Position numbers and translations under genes: made by a program
Notes under the pieces: generated by a model
Told to the model about the DNA's origin: nothing
What the model saw: the letters and a program-made list of their open reading frames with translations, nothing else
Database searches by the model: none
Shown here: positions 63,188 through 64,000 of the stretch, in pieces
Layout: each line of letters begins with the position of its first letter
How positions within the stretch are numbered: position 1 is the stretch's first letter
Source: an uncultured Collinsella sp.
Lineage (GTDB): Bacteria; Actinomycetota; Coriobacteriia; Coriobacteriales; Coriobacteriaceae
Reading direction: 5' to 3'
DNA: 64,000 nucleotides
Assembly (NCBI GenBank): GCA_949288855.1
Contig: CASELS010000002.1
Location: forward strand, 1 to 64,000

Positions 63188-63757
63188 TCAGTTCCTCTCA
63201 TACGAACGAATGATACGGGAGAGCTCTGCAACCGCTTGGTCAAGATCGTCGTTGACGAGGACCTCGTCATAGCAATCGGCCAAGGCAAGTTCGCTCTCCG
63301 CGTTGGAAAGGCGCAGCTCGACCATCTCGGGCGACTCGGTTCCACGGCCGACGAGGCGCTCGCGCAAGACCGCAAGCGACGGGGGCTTGATGAAGATGAG
63401 GACGGCATCGGGGAACCGCTCCTTAACCTGGAGGGCTCCCTGCACGTCAATCTCCAAAATAAGCGACGAGCCAGAATCGAGCTTGCCGCGCACCTCGCTC
63501 ACCAGCGTGCCGTAGCAGTTGCCGTGGACGTGTGCCCACTCGACAAACTCGCCGGCGTTGACGCGGCGCTCGAACTCCTCCTTGCTGAGGAAGTAGTAGT
63601 TGACCCCGTCAACCTCTCCCTCGCGCGGAGAACGCGTGGTAGCCGAAACCGTCAGGCCCAAGCTCGGGAGCTCGGCACGCACGCGTGCCACAAGCGTTCC
63701 CTTGCCCGCACCTGACGGTCCCGAGATGACGAACAGTTTAGACGTCAAACGGCTCAC
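63188..63757 (-). CDS. gmk: Guanylate kinase
   Basis: Phosphorylates GMP and dGMP. The 189-residue protein has the P-loop SGPSGAGKGT, the GMP-binding TTRSPREGEVDGVNYYFLSKEEF, and the LEIDVQGALQVKERFPDAVLIFI segment. The GTG start immediately follows the mihF stop codon with no gap, which suggests coupled translation. Confidence 0.96.
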   Translation of the reverse strand: MSRLTSKLFVISGPSGAGKGTLVARVRAELPSLGLTVSATTRSPREGEVDGVNYYFLSKEEFERRVNAGEFVEWAHVHGNCYGTLVSEVRGKLDSGSSLILEIDVQGALQVKERFPDAVLIFIKPPSLAVLRERLVGRGTESPEMVELRLSNAESELALADCYDEVLVNDDLDQAVAELSRIIRSYERN

Positions 63758-64000
63758 TTACTTGGTGAGAGCCTCGAGCAGCTGCTCGCGCTGACGGACG
63801 CCGAGGCCCTGGACGCGACGCGTGGCGGAGATGCCCAGCTCGTCCATGATCTTGGCAGCCTTGGCCTTGCCATAGCCGGGGAGCGACTCGATGAGGGTGG
63901 AAACCTTCATGCGAGAAGCGATGGGATCCTCGGAGTTGAGGACGGAGTCGAGGGAAACCTCGCCCTTCTTGATCTTCTCACGAAGCTCGGCACGAGCGTG
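63758..64000 (-). CDS. mihF: Actinobacterial integration host factor mIHF, C-terminal 80 residues
   Basis: The frame is open to the right edge; the N-terminus lies outside. The visible part contains KIKKGEVSLDSVL, MKVSTLIESLPGYGKAKAAK and the end QGLGVRQREQLLEALTK, which match the actinobacterial nucleoid protein mIHF (helix-two-turn-helix) that bends DNA. mihF-gmk-rpoZ is a hallmark actinobacterial order and the best taxonomic clue in the window. Confidence 0.92.
   Translation of the reverse strand, partial: HARAELREKIKKGEVSLDSVLNSEDPIASRMKVSTLIESLPGYGKAKAAKIMDELGISATRRVQGLGVRQREQLLEALTK

Overview
The window is a dense, G+C-rich stretch of core bacterial chromosome carrying 69 protein-coding genes (two cut by the window edges), one tRNA gene and no insertion sequence, prophage, CRISPR array or rRNA. 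The gene mix points to an actinobacterium of the class Coriobacteriia, most like Collinsella. Evidence for Actinobacteria is the actinobacterial integration host factor at the right edge and a GarA-like FHA protein followed by an FtsR-like MerR regulator. Low-GC Gram-positive-style features beside them (RNase Y, RNase J, SpoVS, a DUF1836 protein, DegV, an NCS2 purine permease) fit Coriobacteriia better than Streptomyces or Mycobacterium. The genus is an inference; there is no marker such as 16S rRNA here.

Layout. 1-15.2 kb (+ strand) is a near-continuous cluster: the tail of an ABC-F ATPase, a membrane protein, an M50 protease, scpA-scpB-rluB-cmk-plsC-ispH, a radical-SAM DUF512 protein, der, plsY, gpsA, rpe, a cysteine desulfurase, a Nif3-like protein, a coiled-coil zinc-ribbon protein and coaBC. 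Most are spaced by a few bases or overlap by ATGA, and the themes are chromosome condensation, phospholipid precursors and ribosome assembly. 15.2-19.6 kb holds tRNA-Pro(GGG), a CDP-alcohol phosphatidyltransferase, the GarA/FtsR pair, apt and a secreted NlpC/P60 hydrolase.

19.8-27.5 kb is the regulatory part: a DUF1836 protein divergent from degV, a 553-bp gene-free convergent gap, trxB, a purine permease, dut, nrdR, and a LysM membrane protein divergent from lexA across three evenly spaced SOS boxes. 27.5-52.8 kb (- strand) contains rny, a GHKL ATPase, spoVS, miaB, miaA and hflX; then ftsK, rodZ, yajQ, rimO, pgsA, cinA, recA (with an SOS box inside its promoter) and recX; and era, dgkA, ybeY, phoH, mtaB, dnaJ and a membrane-anchored DnaJ paralogue, with recO and RNase J between these blocks.

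52.8-64 kb (- strand) continues with hemW, dus, lepA, rpsT, holA, comEC, comEA, thiI, rpoZ, gmk and the truncated mihF. The SOS pieces (lexA, recA, recX, the LysM protein) form a coherent DNA-damage and division-control set. RNase Y and RNase J, omega and Gmk, and the tRNA modifiers MiaA, MiaB, MtaB, Dus and ThiI make the right half rich in RNA metabolism. The least explained items are the degV/DUF1836 locus with its palindromes and a 24-bp repeat embedded in rare codons, the GHKL ATPase beside rny, and the DnaJ paralogue standing where hrcA is normally found.
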